Made by a program: the position numbers and the translations under genes | In this document: piece by piece, positions 1-9,300 of the stretch | Numbering within the stretch: position 1 is the stretch's first letter | Layout: each line of letters opens with the position of its first letter | Assembly: GCA_031261295.1 (NCBI GenBank) | Contig: JAISKT010000304.1 | Location: 1-33,300 of the forward strand | Direction of reading: 5' to 3' | DNA length: 33,300 bases | Source: Candidatus Symbiothrix sp. | Lineage (GTDB): Bacteria; Bacteroidota; Bacteroidia; Bacteroidales; Azobacteroidaceae | Notes under the pieces: generated by a model | The model's database searches: none | What the model saw: only the letters and a program-made list of their open reading frames with translations | Told to the model about the DNA's origin: nothing

Positions 1-1
1 A

Positions 2-274
2 CTTTTTAAGGAAATAGAAGTAAAACGATTAAAAGGAGAAAATATGGAAGCCTATAGAAGCAGCGAACTCAGATATGAAGACCTCTATAATTTTACCAGC
101 TATGCAAAACAAGAAGGTATCATTGAAGGGGAGAAAAAAGGAGAAAGAACAGGAGAACAAAGAAGCAAGTTTCAAATCTCCCGGAGATTATTGAAAATGG
201 GCATGTCTATCAGTGACATTGCCATAGCTACAGGACTTACGCCAAAACAAATTCAGCAAGCGACACTACACTGA
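2..274 (+). CDS. Rpn family recombination-promoting nuclease / PD-(D/E)XK family putative transposase, C-terminal part (5' truncated by the window edge)
   Basis: The frame is open from base 2 (LFKEIEVKRLKGENMEAYRSSELRYEDLYNFTSYAKQEGIIEGEKKGERTGEQ...). The 'YAKQEGIIEGEKKGE...' basic tail and 'LLKMGMSISDIAIATGLTPKQI' are typical of the C-terminus of this family. Confidence 0.75.
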   Translation, partial: LFKEIEVKRLKGENMEAYRSSELRYEDLYNFTSYAKQEGIIEGEKKGERTGEQRSKFQISRRLLKMGMSISDIAIATGLTPKQIQQATLH

Positions 275-378
275 ACATGAATTGGACATTCTGGACGTGA
301 AAACTTGCAGCGAAGTGATTGGCAATCACCCGAAGATACTTTTCCACCGGTAAGGACGTATCGGCGGTGAGAACAGAA

Positions 379-632
379 TATCCTAATCGTGTAAATACTA
401 ATTTAGCGGAGAGGCGCCAATCGCGGGGCGATTGCATTATTGTAGAAAAAACGTCATCCCCATCTACCCAAAACCGCGGAGCGGTTTCATTACGGTATTG
501 ATTTTCACTTGATTATGTTATTATGCAACCGCTCCGCGGTTGACGGTGGCAGGTGGTATATTCTGTGCTACTACAATAATGCAATCGCTCCGCGATTAAA
601 TGCGCTAAATTAGTATTTACTGATTAGGACAT
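379..632. repeat. Nested imperfect inverted repeat (about 254 bp) with four REP-like 15-bp palindromes
   Basis: Left arm tatcctaatcgtgtaaatactaatttagcg...aatcgcggggcgattgcattattgtag (379-445) matches the reverse complement of the right arm ctacaataatgcaatcgctccgcgattaaatgcgctaaattagtatttactgattaggaca (571-632). Inside lie aaccgcggagcggtt (about 472-486) and aaccgctccgcggtt (527-541). Confidence 0.8.
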
Positions 633-732
633 TTTGCAGTAAACGCGTTGTTGTCATTGTTCGCGCGTTCTTGCTACCCATAAGAAAGCGCAACCCATTA
701 CTAATTAGCTTCTTAAAGAATATGCCTTTTTT

Positions 733-767
733 CAAAAAATGAAGGCCGGGTTTATGCGACCTTCATT
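733..767 (-). terminator. Rho-independent terminator for the Big2 surface-protein operon
   Basis: Minus strand: AATGAAGG (14-nt loop) CCTTCATTTTTTG, a hairpin followed by a T-run, downstream of the stop at 842. Confidence 0.6.
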
Positions 768-787
768 GGTAAAAGACATACGGTGCC

Positions 788-816
788 AATTTCTTCCCCT
801 TAGGAGGGAAGAAATT
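788..816. other. Perfect 11-bp stem hairpin of uncertain role
   Basis: aatttcttccc (788-798) / gggaagaaatt (806-816), with no strong T-tract on either side. Confidence 0.45.
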
Positions 817-841
817 TATTTAAAAGTCTAAGAATCAAAGT

Positions 842-2647
842 TCAAAGAGTAGGTGCTATAAAAATACACCGTACCGAGAATGCCCGTCCGGTACCGCCTG
901 TTCCCGGCCCTTCCAGTTCCAAGTTTGTCATGTTCGACCAGAAATCCTGTCGGTTTGATGTACTGCTCCACCAATAGTTGTAGCTTCCTATCGCGGTCGC
1001 GATGCCACCGGATGCGTATCCGGCGAGCTCCGCGCCTGTGGTCCACTTGGCCTTCTCGGCAGAGGTTGCGCCCAGAACGAGGTAATTCTGCAAGGCTCTC
1101 CACTGCGATTGGTTCGGTACTACCCACGGCGAGGCGCAAGCATTATCGCGGGCGTCCCAGTAGTAGTAGTTATTATTACCAGACGTAAAAGTGGCAGTGC
1201 CTTCTTTCGAATTAGTCACCATCCAACAGCCGATAGTTTCTCCGTAGCAGTAAGTAGCATAAGTATTCGAGCCAATCTTAGCATCGCTGGCTCCAGCGAT
1301 AGACACGGAGACTGCACAAGTAGCAGTTTTACTCGAAGTAGTTGTAACTGTAATCGTAGCGGAACCGTTGCCTACAGCAGTTACCACGCCACTTGTACTA
1401 ACCGTAGCTACGGCCGTATTGTTTGAAGACCAAGTCACGGTTTTGACGGCAGTAGCCGGAAGGATCGTAGCAGTCAACTGTTGGGTCGTCTTAGACGTAA
1501 ATGCTTTAGTAGTCGGACTTACCGATACACCCGTAGCAGGTATGGCAACAGTAATAACACTCGTAGCCGTCTTGCCCGATGCAGTTGTAACCGTGATGGT
1601 TGCAGTACCGCTGCTTACAGCCGTTACCAAACCGGTGCTTGCATTGACAGTAGCTACCCCCGTAGCATTCGAACTATAACTAACAGTCTTAACAGCTGTT
1701 GTTGGAGTTATCGTAGGAGTCAATTGCTGGGTGGCGCCTACAGAAGTCAATGTGGCCGTAGTCGGGCTTACCGATACACCCGTTGCCGGTATGGCAACAG
1801 TGATAACGCTCGTTGCCGTCTTGCCCGATGCAGTTGTAACCGTGATGGTTGCAGTACCACTGCTTACGGCAGTTACCAAACCGGTGGTTGCATTGACAGT
1901 AGCTATCCCGGTAGCATTCGAACTATAGCTAACAGTCTTAACAGCTGTCGTTGGAGTTATTGTAGGAGTCAACTGTTGGGTGGCGCCTACAGAAGTCAAT
2001 GTAGCCGTAGTCGGGCTTACCGATACACCCGTTGCAGGTATAGCAACGGTGATAACACTCGTAGCCGTTTTTCCGGATGCAGTCGTAACCGTGATGGTTG
2101 CAGTACCGCTGCTTACAGCCGTTACCAAACCGGTGCTTGCATTGACAGTAGCTACCCCCGTAGCATTAGAGATATAGCTAACAGTCTGATCAGCATTCGT
2201 TGGAGCTATGGTAGGAGTCAACTGTTGGGTGGCGCCCACAGCAGTCAATGTGGCTGTAGTCGGGCTTACCGATACGCCGGTAGCAGGGACAGGCGCTCCC
2301 ACTTTATTCCATTGGACTCCGTCCCAGACATAAAGGCCTTCGCCGTCTGCAAGGTTCGGATTGATGTTGTACACGATCAAGCCTTGTAAATCACCGGCGT
2401 TGATAGAAGCCTTGTTGGTAAACGCATCCGGAATTTGATTGATATTGTCAATATAGACATTCAAAGGGAGTAGGCCGAGATTCGACCCTTCGGGAGTCGT
2501 CAAATCAAGTAATGCTCCCTTAACCGCATCCGTGTTTCCGCCGATATGCACCTGCGCTTGCATGGCGGCAGGCAAAACCAGCCATAAGGCGACAAAACAT
2601 GCCACCCAAGTTCTTTTTGTTCTCTGTTTCATGTTCTTTTTCTTCAT
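842..2647 (-). CDS. Secreted/surface protein with signal peptide, multiple bacterial Ig-like (Big2) repeats and a C-terminal Fibrobacter-succinogenes-major-paralogous-like domain
   Basis: Start re-assigned to MKKKNMKQRTKRTW... (TAATG overlap with the upstream gene). Repeated 'IPATGVSVSPTTATLTSVGATQQLTPTITPTTAVKTVSYSSNATGVATVNASTGLVTAVSSGTATITVTTASGKTATSVITVA'. C-terminus 'CYGETIGCWMVTNSKEG...WVVPNQSQWRALQNYL...YWWSSTS...AFSVRCI'. Confidence 0.8.
   Translation of the reverse strand: MKKKNMKQRTKRTWVACFVALWLVLPAAMQAQVHIGGNTDAVKGALLDLTTPEGSNLGLLPLNVYIDNINQIPDAFTNKASINAGDLQGLIVYNINPNLADGEGLYVWDGVQWNKVGAPVPATGVSVSPTTATLTAVGATQQLTPTIAPTNADQTVSYISNATGVATVNASTGLVTAVSSGTATITVTTASGKTATSVITVAIPATGVSVSPTTATLTSVGATQQLTPTITPTTAVKTVSYSSNATGIATVNATTGLVTAVSSGTATITVTTASGKTATSVITVAIPATGVSVSPTTATLTSVGATQQLTPTITPTTAVKTVSYSSNATGVATVNASTGLVTAVSSGTATITVTTASGKTATSVITVAIPATGVSVSPTTKAFTSKTTQQLTATILPATAVKTVTWSSNNTAVATVSTSGVVTAVGNGSATITVTTTSSKTATCAVSVSIAGASDAKIGSNTYATYCYGETIGCWMVTNSKEGTATFTSGNNNYYYWDARDNACASPWVVPNQSQWRALQNYLVLGATSAEKAKWTTGAELAGYASGGIATAIGSYNYWWSSTSNRQDFWSNMTNLELEGPGTGGTGRAFSVRCIFIAPTL
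1509..2255. repeat. Three near-identical 249-bp (83-codon) tandem repeats inside the Big2 gene, plus diverged flanking units
   Basis: The phrase gtagtcgg(a/g)cttaccgatac(a/g)cc recurs at 1509, 1758, 2007 and 2256, exactly 249 bp apart. Confidence 0.9.
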
Positions 2648-2991
2648 TAAATTTTCTTCCAAATCGGTTTCCATCCGCCGTTTTCTCCTGAAACGGGTCC
2701 TGTCCAGATATAAATACCTTCGGCGCCGGTCGCGGTATTATACACAATCAGTCCGACAAGTTTAGTGGTTGCATCGGGTTCCGTAGAAAACGCGGCTACA
2801 CTGTTTAAAGTCAGACTGCTTACCTTAGGCAATACCAGCCCGCCTACATAACCACCGGTCTCATTGTTCAAATCCAGGACAGCGCCTGGGGTGGGAGTAT
2901 CCGTATCAACTCCACCGATACGCACTTGCGCATTCACACTGGCTGCACCCATAACGATGAGTGTCAGCATTAAAAAAAGATTCTTTTTCAT
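2647..2991 (-). CDS. Small secreted protein paralogous to the N-terminal domain of the downstream Big2 protein
   Basis: Signal peptide MKKNLFLMLTLIVMGAASVNAQ, then VRIGG...GAVLDLN...LVGLIVYNTATGAEGIYIWTG. This parallels QVHIGG...GALLDLT...LQGLIVYNINPNLADGEGLYVWDG in the next gene. Confidence 0.7.
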   Translation of the reverse strand: MKKNLFLMLTLIVMGAASVNAQVRIGGVDTDTPTPGAVLDLNNETGGYVGGLVLPKVSSLTLNSVAAFSTEPDATTKLVGLIVYNTATGAEGIYIWTGPVSGENGGWKPIWKKI

Positions 2992-3081
2992 ATTCTTTTA
3001 AAATTATTAATTTCATATTTTCATCCATTTTTAAAAAAAGGGTACGGCAACCGGATAAAACAGGAAAGAACCGTCCATCCA

Positions 3082-3110
3082 CAAATTTAAATTATAAAGT
3101 AATGAGACAA
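3082..3110 (-). promoter_or_regulatory. Candidate Bacteroidetes promoter for the 2991-842 operon
   Basis: Minus strand -7 TAAATTTG (plus CAAATTTA 3082-3089) with a TTG at about -33 (plus CAA 3108-3110), 18-bp spacing. Confidence 0.5.
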
Positions 3111-3278
3111 TGAGAAACGATGGACGCTCTTATCCTGCGGGGAGGTGGACGCGTTCAACCGGTTAAAAATGAGAGAGAAAAAACCATTGAACCTCTACGC
3201 CCGCCAATTTTCTATGACTTGTTCTGCATGCCTGTAGAATTTATGCCTCCAAGTCCCTGAGAAGCGGTTATTTAAAAT

Positions 3279-3507
3279 AAAAAAACGTGGGACTCAAACT
3301 TTATTTGTCTTAGAGGTTCTTCACTACCCACAGTAACAAATAAGTTCAACCCACGTATCTACGTGAGCGCTTACTTATTTATTCTTGTTACTGTTTGAAA
3401 TTGTGAAGATTTCTAAGACAAGAATAATAGCTTACGCTTTATCTTTTAATGAATTATGTCTTTATAATATACTGTCTATCTTGTAATAAAAGCTTTTTTT
3501 GTTTATT
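3279..3507 (-). ncRNA. Candidate structured small RNA: long rod-like nested hairpin, possibly 6S-like (Bacteroidales-1 type)
   Basis: Stems: 3306-3313/3413-3420 (tgtcttag/ctaagaca), 3318-3324/3403-3409 (tcttcac/gtgaaga), 3331-3339/3385-3393 (cagtaacaa/ttgttactg), 3340-3345/3373-3378 (ataagt/acttat), and terminal hairpin 3352-3365 (cacgtatctacgtg). On the minus strand a TATCTTTG promoter lies upstream and a T7 run follows at 3285-3279. Strand and family are inferred. Confidence 0.5.
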
Positions 3508-3514
3508 TAATTGG

Positions 3515-3545
3515 CAAAGATACTATCTTTTTTCATATAAACAAG
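3515..3545 (-). promoter_or_regulatory. Candidate promoter for the structured RNA
   Basis: Plus CAAAGATA (3515-3522) is TATCTTTG on the minus strand. A CCTTG/TTGT-like -33 lies about 19 bp upstream. Confidence 0.45.
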
Positions 3546-3570
3546 GGATTTAGCAAAAAATAACTTTTGG

Positions 3571-3603
3571 TTGCCGGTGCTTTAAATTTTTTTCTTACCT
3601 TTG
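3571..3603 (+). promoter_or_regulatory. Candidate promoter driving the TPP riboswitch/TonB receptor transcript
   Basis: TAccTTTG at 3596-3603 (consensus -7 TAnnTTTG), with a TTG at 3571-3573 (22-bp gap). Confidence 0.6.
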
Positions 3604-3611
3604 CGGCGATA

Positions 3612-3687
3612 TCTTTAGGGGTGCCTGTATGGGCTGAGATTATACCCTTTGAACCTGAACAGGTTAATGCCTGCGTAGGGACAAAGA
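3612..3687 (+). promoter_or_regulatory. TPP riboswitch (THI element)
   Basis: Sequence tctttaGGGGTGCCtgtatGGGCTGAGATtataCCCTTTGAACCTGAACAGGTTAATGCCTGCGTAGGGAcaaaga. It carries the canonical THI-box motifs CTGAGA and ACCTGAACAGGTTAATGCCTGCGTAGGGA, and a P1 stem tcttt/aaaga. Confidence 0.96.
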
Positions 3688-3768
3688 TGCCGTCCGGCAA
3701 AATTTCCTTAAACGGAATCCTATCTCATCTATCCCCTTTTTTGTTGAACATTAATTCATTTTTTACAA

Positions 3769-5981
3769 TGAAAAAGGTTTTTTTATTTTTGGTGACAAGT
3801 ATTTTGTCATGGTGCACACTCTTCGCAGAAGGAATCGAAGCAGACAGTTTAAACGCATGGAACCTGCAGGAAATCGAAATTATTTCCACTCGGGCCAACA
3901 CAAAAACGCCGGTGGCTTATTCCAATATGAATAAGTCCGAAATCGAAGCATTCAACTTCGGGCAAGACATCCCGTTCCTTCTCACATTGACGCCTTCCGT
4001 TATTACGACCTCCGATGCGGGCACAGGAATCGGCTACACCGGTTTTCGCGTTCGCGGAACGGATGCCAACCGTATCAACATCACGACCAACGGCATTCCG
4101 CTGAACGACTCCGAATCGCATGGCGTTTTTTGGGTGAATATGCCCGATTTGGCTTCTTCTTTGCAGGATTTGCAGATACAGCGGGGCGTGGGCACTTCCA
4201 CCAACGGGGCCGGCGCTTTCGGCGCTTCTATTAACATGAAAACCGAAAACATTCCCTTGGAATCGTACGGGGAATTGAATGGGAGTTACGGTTCTTTCAA
4301 TACCGCCAAAGCGACTTTTAAATTGGGAACCGGAGTGATCAAAGAGCATTGGGCTTTTGACGCCCGCTTGTCGTCCATCACTTCCGACGGTTTTATCGAC
4401 CGGGCGAGCGTCGATCTGAAATCGTATTTTGCACAAGGCGCTTATTTCAATGAGAATACGTTAGTGAAATTCGTTACTTTCGGAGGAAAAGAAAAAACCT
4501 ACCATGCCTGGGACGGTGTACCGGGCGATATTCTGGCAACAGGCGACCGGACTTATAATCCTTCCGGGTATATAGGGGAGGATGAAAAGGGGAATCCTTT
4601 GTATTATAAAGACCAAACGGATAATTACCAACAAACACATTATCAACTCAGTCTTTTACAAAAATTGAATTCCAATTTCAATTTAAATGCAGCCTTGCAT
4701 TATACGAAAGGAGAAGGATTTTATGAAGAATATAAAACAGGGCGTCATTTGGAAGAATATGGTCTTCAAACCGGGAAAAGCGATTTGGTTCGCCAGAAAT
4801 GGTTGGATAATGATTTTTATGGCGGCATCTTCTCATTGGATTACACCCAAGATCAATGGAATGTTTCGTTGGGCGGTGGCATAAATCAATACGATGGAAA
4901 CCATTGGGGTTATGTTACCTGGGTGAAAAATTATGCCGGTGATGAGGCATTTCTTCCTAACCATGAATATTACCGGAGTACCGGTAAAAAAACGGATGGA
5001 AATCTCTATTTGAAAGGGAATTATCAACTGACAGAAGCTTTAAGTTTTTACGGAGATTTGCAATACCGTCACATCAATTACCGGATTAAAGGAAAAAACG
5101 ATACCTGGGATTGGATAAACGAAGAAATGCAACAGTTGAATGTGGATGAAAAGTTTAATTTTTTTAATCCCAAAGCCGGTTTATTTTATCAACTCAATAC
5201 TGAAAATACGGTTTACGGCTCTTTTGCTGTCGGGCATCGCGAACCCAACCGGAACAATTACACAGATGCCGGATTGAATGAAATTCCCCGTCCGGAAAGT
5301 TTATTTGATTATGAATTAGGTTATAAATTCAATAATCAAACTTTTGCAGCCGGAATTAATTTGTATTACATGCAATACAAAGACCAATTGGTATTGACGG
5401 GAAAAGTAAATGAAATCGGCGAACCGCTCACTTCCAATGTACCGGACAGTCACCGGGCAGGGATTGAATTGGTATTAGGCGCCCGCATTACGTCCTGGCT
5501 AAGGTGGGACGGTAACTTGACTTTGAGCGAAAACAAAATCAAAGATTTTACCGAATATGTAGATGATTGGGAAAGCGGCGAACAAGTAGCGGTCAACTAC
5601 GGGACGACTACCATCTCGATGTCGCCGGGAATCACTGCCGGAAGTTTATTCTCGTTGAATTACGAGTCGTGGACAGCCGGATTGCAATCCAATTATGTAG
5701 GGAAGCAATATCTTGATAATTCGGGAAGTGACGACCGGAAATTAGATCCTTATTTTGTGAATAATCTACGATTGGGTTATACATTCCAATTGAAAGGACT
5801 AAAATCGTTGGGTTTGAATCTGTTGGTTAATAATCTGTTCAATGAAAAATATGAAAACAACGGCTATGTGTGGTATTCCTGGTACGAAGGGAGTGGAGCT
5901 GACCGCGTGAGGGGTAATGATTTGCGTTATTTTCCGCAAGCGGGAACGAATGTATTGGCTAATCTGGTACTGAAGTTTTAA
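3769..5981 (+). CDS. TonB-dependent outer-membrane receptor, probably for thiamin or a thiamin-related compound
   Basis: Start corrected from 3567 to 3769 (MKKVFLFLVTSILSWCTLFAEG), because the upstream ORF extension lies inside the riboswitch. Plug domain 'GIGYTGFRVRGTDANRINITTNGIPLNDSESHGVFWVNMPDL...IQRGVGTSTNGAGAFGASINM' and C-terminal beta-barrel ending in F. The substrate is inferred from the riboswitch. Confidence 0.9.
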
Positions 5982-5982
5982 C

Positions 5983-6007
5983 ACGAATTACACGAATTAT
6001 CACGAAT
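5983..6007. repeat. Short tandem repeat of (t)cacgaatta
   Basis: acacgaattacacgaattatcacgaat. The inverse-orientation form recurs at 26167-26201. Confidence 0.7.
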
Positions 6008-6015
6008 ATGAAAAA

Positions 6016-6054
6016 GAGTTGGCCTACTTTCTGTAAGCCAACTCTCACCGTTTT
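6016..6054 (+). terminator. Candidate hairpin terminator after the TonB receptor
   Basis: gagttggc (6016-6023) / gccaactc (6037-6044), with a weak TTTT nearby. Confidence 0.4.
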
Positions 6055-6058
6055 AATC

Positions 6059-6078
6059 AGGCGAATCATGATTCGCCT
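6059..6078. repeat. Perfect 20-bp palindrome
   Basis: AGGCGAATCATGATTCGCCT equals its own reverse complement. It lies between convergent genes. Confidence 0.85.
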
Positions 6079-6089
6079 CTACAAAAACC

Positions 6090-6383
6090 TTAAACCGTTT
6101 TTTCTATATCCCCGACAACTGCATGTATTCCCTGCATTTCTGTTGTCTTATCCAGCGCATGGATTTTTCTCAATAACTCATCCACTTTTTCATTGGGTAT
6201 TACCGTGAGGATGGATGAATTCAGGGTCGGCCAGGCGTGGTCGCCGTAATGCGGTTCGCCTTTGTTTGTGCCTCTGCCTTGCACCTCGTCCCACATGGTG
6301 AAACCCCGGATGCTCATGCGGTCTAATATTGTTATCAGTTCATCCTTGAATGCCTGATTGTATGGTATAAATACTGCTTTCAT
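6090..6383 (-). CDS. PII-like (nitrogen-regulator-fold) small protein linked to an RND efflux operon
   Basis: MKAVFIPYNQAFKDELITILDRMSIRGFTMWDEVQGRGTNKGEPHYGDHAWPTLNSSILTVIPNEKVDELLRKI. It has the size and PII-like pattern of this group and starts 2 nt after the RND stop codon. Confidence 0.6.
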   Translation of the reverse strand: MKAVFIPYNQAFKDELITILDRMSIRGFTMWDEVQGRGTNKGEPHYGDHAWPTLNSSILTVIPNEKVDELLRKIHALDKTTEMQGIHAVVGDIEKTV

Positions 6384-6385
6384 TT

Positions 6386-9300
6386 TTAATTATTTAAAGA
6401 TTTTGCATATTTTTTGCGGGCGCGCCGGATGCCGTTGCTACCGAAGATAGAGTAGAGGGCCGGAACGTAAATCAACGTCAAAATGGTTGAAAAAGACAGT
6501 CCGAATACTACGGCTACACCTAACGGTTGCCACATGGCTGAACCTGCTCCCCGCGGAATGGCCATTGGAATCATCCCTAATACCGCCGTACAGGTGGTCA
6601 TCAGAATGGGACGCAAACGGGAACGACCGGCATCGATAATCGCTTTATCCACCGACATACCCCGCTCTCGATTCAGGTTGGCGTAGTCGATAAACACAAT
6701 ACCGTTTTTCACCACGATACCAATCAACATCACAATACCAACCATACCCATCAAACTCAAGGATTGTCCACAGACCATCAGACCCAAGTAAACCCCTGCC
6801 ATACCGAAAACAAGCGACAGTATGATGATAAACGGATAAGTCAAAGATTCAAATTGCGCTGCCATTACAATATATACAAGGAGTACACAGAGAACCATTA
6901 ATAGCCCCAATGCAGCGTTAGATTCCTGTTGGTCAACGGTTGAACCACCGATGCTGATACCGATTTCAGGTGGGATAGTGCCGTCTTTCCGCATTTCATT
7001 GATGACTTTTTCAGCGCCTTCCACCACTTCACTCAAAGCGGCTTTGTAGATAGATCCTTGTACTTTATTGACACGCTGGCGGTTTTGCCGGTCAATCTGA
7101 GGCAAGGTCGATTTTTCGACTAATGTTCCCAATTCACGGAGGCGGATAGGGGTGCCTTGTGCATTATAAATGGTGATATTTTCAATGTCTTCAAGCGACT
7201 GGCGGTGGTTTTCAGCATAGCGTACTACCAGATCGTATTCATCTCCATCTTCCCGGTATTTAGTTGTGTAAGAACCATTGATACGGTTGCGGACGTAGGT
7301 CGCTACAGTTGCCGAATTGAGTCCGTTTTCCGCCAATTTTTCACGGTCGAAATCCATCTGATACTCTGTGCGGTAGTCCTGACGCGAGATATTCAAATCC
7401 TTCAGTCCTTTCACTTCGGCTAATCGCACTTTAAATTCTTGTGCGATCTTATCGGTCAATGCCAAATCGTAGCCGTAGATTTCGATGTCCACGGTGCTGG
7501 CTCCGGAACCCATCATACCGCCGCTACCACCCGGGCTGACGATATATTTGTAGAGTTCAGGCATATTAGATAAGTCCTCACGCATTCCCTCACCAATATC
7601 GTAAATACTGCGTTTACGTTCATCCGCTTCTGTTGTACGGAAACGGAAAGAAATCAAGTTTGTGCCGTTGGTTTGCATCGACGCGAATGAATTGTCTTCG
7701 TCCGCCTGACCCACTGAGAACGTGCGTGTTATCACTTCGGGATATTTTTCTTTTACTATTTCATCAATATGCATGGCAGTTGCACGAGCTACTTCCATAC
7801 GAGTTCCCGTGGGCAAATAGACCGTTGCGGTAATCATATTGTTGTCCGTAGCAGGCATAAAGTCCATTTTAACGAGATTACATGCCGGCACCATAATCAA
7901 AAGAACGGTTGTAAATGCGATAGTCAACGTTTTCCAACGGTTGCGTACACAAGCATTCACTACTCTTTTGTACCAATCATCCAAATTATCTAAAGCGCGA
8001 CCAATCGGCGCATACATTTTGTCAAACCATGCCCCTTGCGTATTGGTCAATCGCAACAACTGGGAACAAAGCATCGGTGTCAGCGACAGAGCCGCAATCA
8101 ATGAAACGGTAATCATAATTGTAACCATCCAGCCCAATTCGCCGAACATTATCCCTGCAAAACCGGTAGCCATGGTCATCGGGAAGAATACCGCAATGAT
8201 GGTCAAGGTAGAGGCAATAACCGCTACACCCACTTCATTGGTGCCATGAATAGCCGCCTGTTTAGGTGTAGCTCCCCTTTCTATGTGCTTCGTGACATTT
8301 TCCAACACCACAATCGTATCATCCACCACCAAACCAATGGCAATAGTCAAGGAGGAGAGCGAAATAATGTTCAAACTACCGCTTTTCGCCATCAAATAAA
8401 TGAACGACGCCACTAAGGAAACGGGAATAGCCAATACTACAATCGCAGTAGCCCGCCAACGTCCCAAGAAAAACATGACGATTAACACCACAAAAACGAT
8501 GGCCAAAATAATGGTTTCAGCCAATGAACTGATGGATTCTTTGATAAAATCGGAGGTATCCATCATCATCGTCAAGGTAATATCCGGCGGCAATGTTTTT
8601 TGCAATTCAGGCATTATCTTGTTAACTGTGTTGGCAATTGCTACCGTATTGGAACCGGATTGTTTTTGCACGATGATCATAGCTCCTTTTACGCCGTTGG
8701 TATAAGCTTCCTGAATACGATTTTGTAAGGTATCGGCCACGGTTGCCACGTCTTTCAAATAGACATTTTGACCGTTTTGACTGCCTACTACCAAGTTTAG
8801 CAAATCTTCACTGCGTTTCATTTCGCCTTCCATACGGAGCGAGTAGGTGTTGGTACCCACATCGAAACTACCGGCAGGAATGTTCAGGTTTTCCATATTG
8901 ATAACGCCGGCAATTTTTTCTACCGATAAGTTGTAGGCTTCCAATTTATCGGGCGACACGTTGACCTGTATTTGCCGTTTCGGCGCACCGGAAATAGAAA
9001 CCGCACCCACGCCCTCCACCCGGTTGAGCGGATTAGCGATTTTATCATCCAAAATCTTGTACAGTCCATTCACGCTTTCTGTTGCCGTAGCCGTATAGAT
9101 GACCACCGGCATCATGTCTGTACTAAATTTGAAAATAATCGGGTTGGTCACATCGTCCGGAAGCGAATTTCGCACCATTTCAATCTTATCGCGCACATCG
9201 TTGGTAGCGAGATCAATGTTCGTCCCGTAGTTAAATTCCAAGGTGACGAGCGACATATTATCTTTCGACTGGGAGGTAATCTTTTTCAGATTTTCCACCG

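Noticed and set aside
237-501. Small ORFs in the Rpn-repeat intergenic region
   Set aside because: They overlap the nested palindrome on both strands and have no recognisable domain.
1509-2255. CRISPR-like array
   Set aside because: Units are 249 bp, coding, and contain no unique spacers.
1481-2389. 302-aa plus-strand ORF (and 1368-1679, 1731-1928, 1980-2177)
   Set aside because: Antisense shadow of the Big2 repeats; repetitive S/R/Y-rich translation, while the minus-strand frame has a signal peptide and domain structure.
3567-3768. N-terminal extension of the TonB receptor ORF
   Set aside because: It translates the promoter and TPP aptamer; a signal peptide begins at the ATG at 3769.
3849-4436. 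195-aa minus-strand ORF inside the TonB receptor
   Set aside because: Shadow ORF; no recognisable domain, and the plus frame is a clear receptor.
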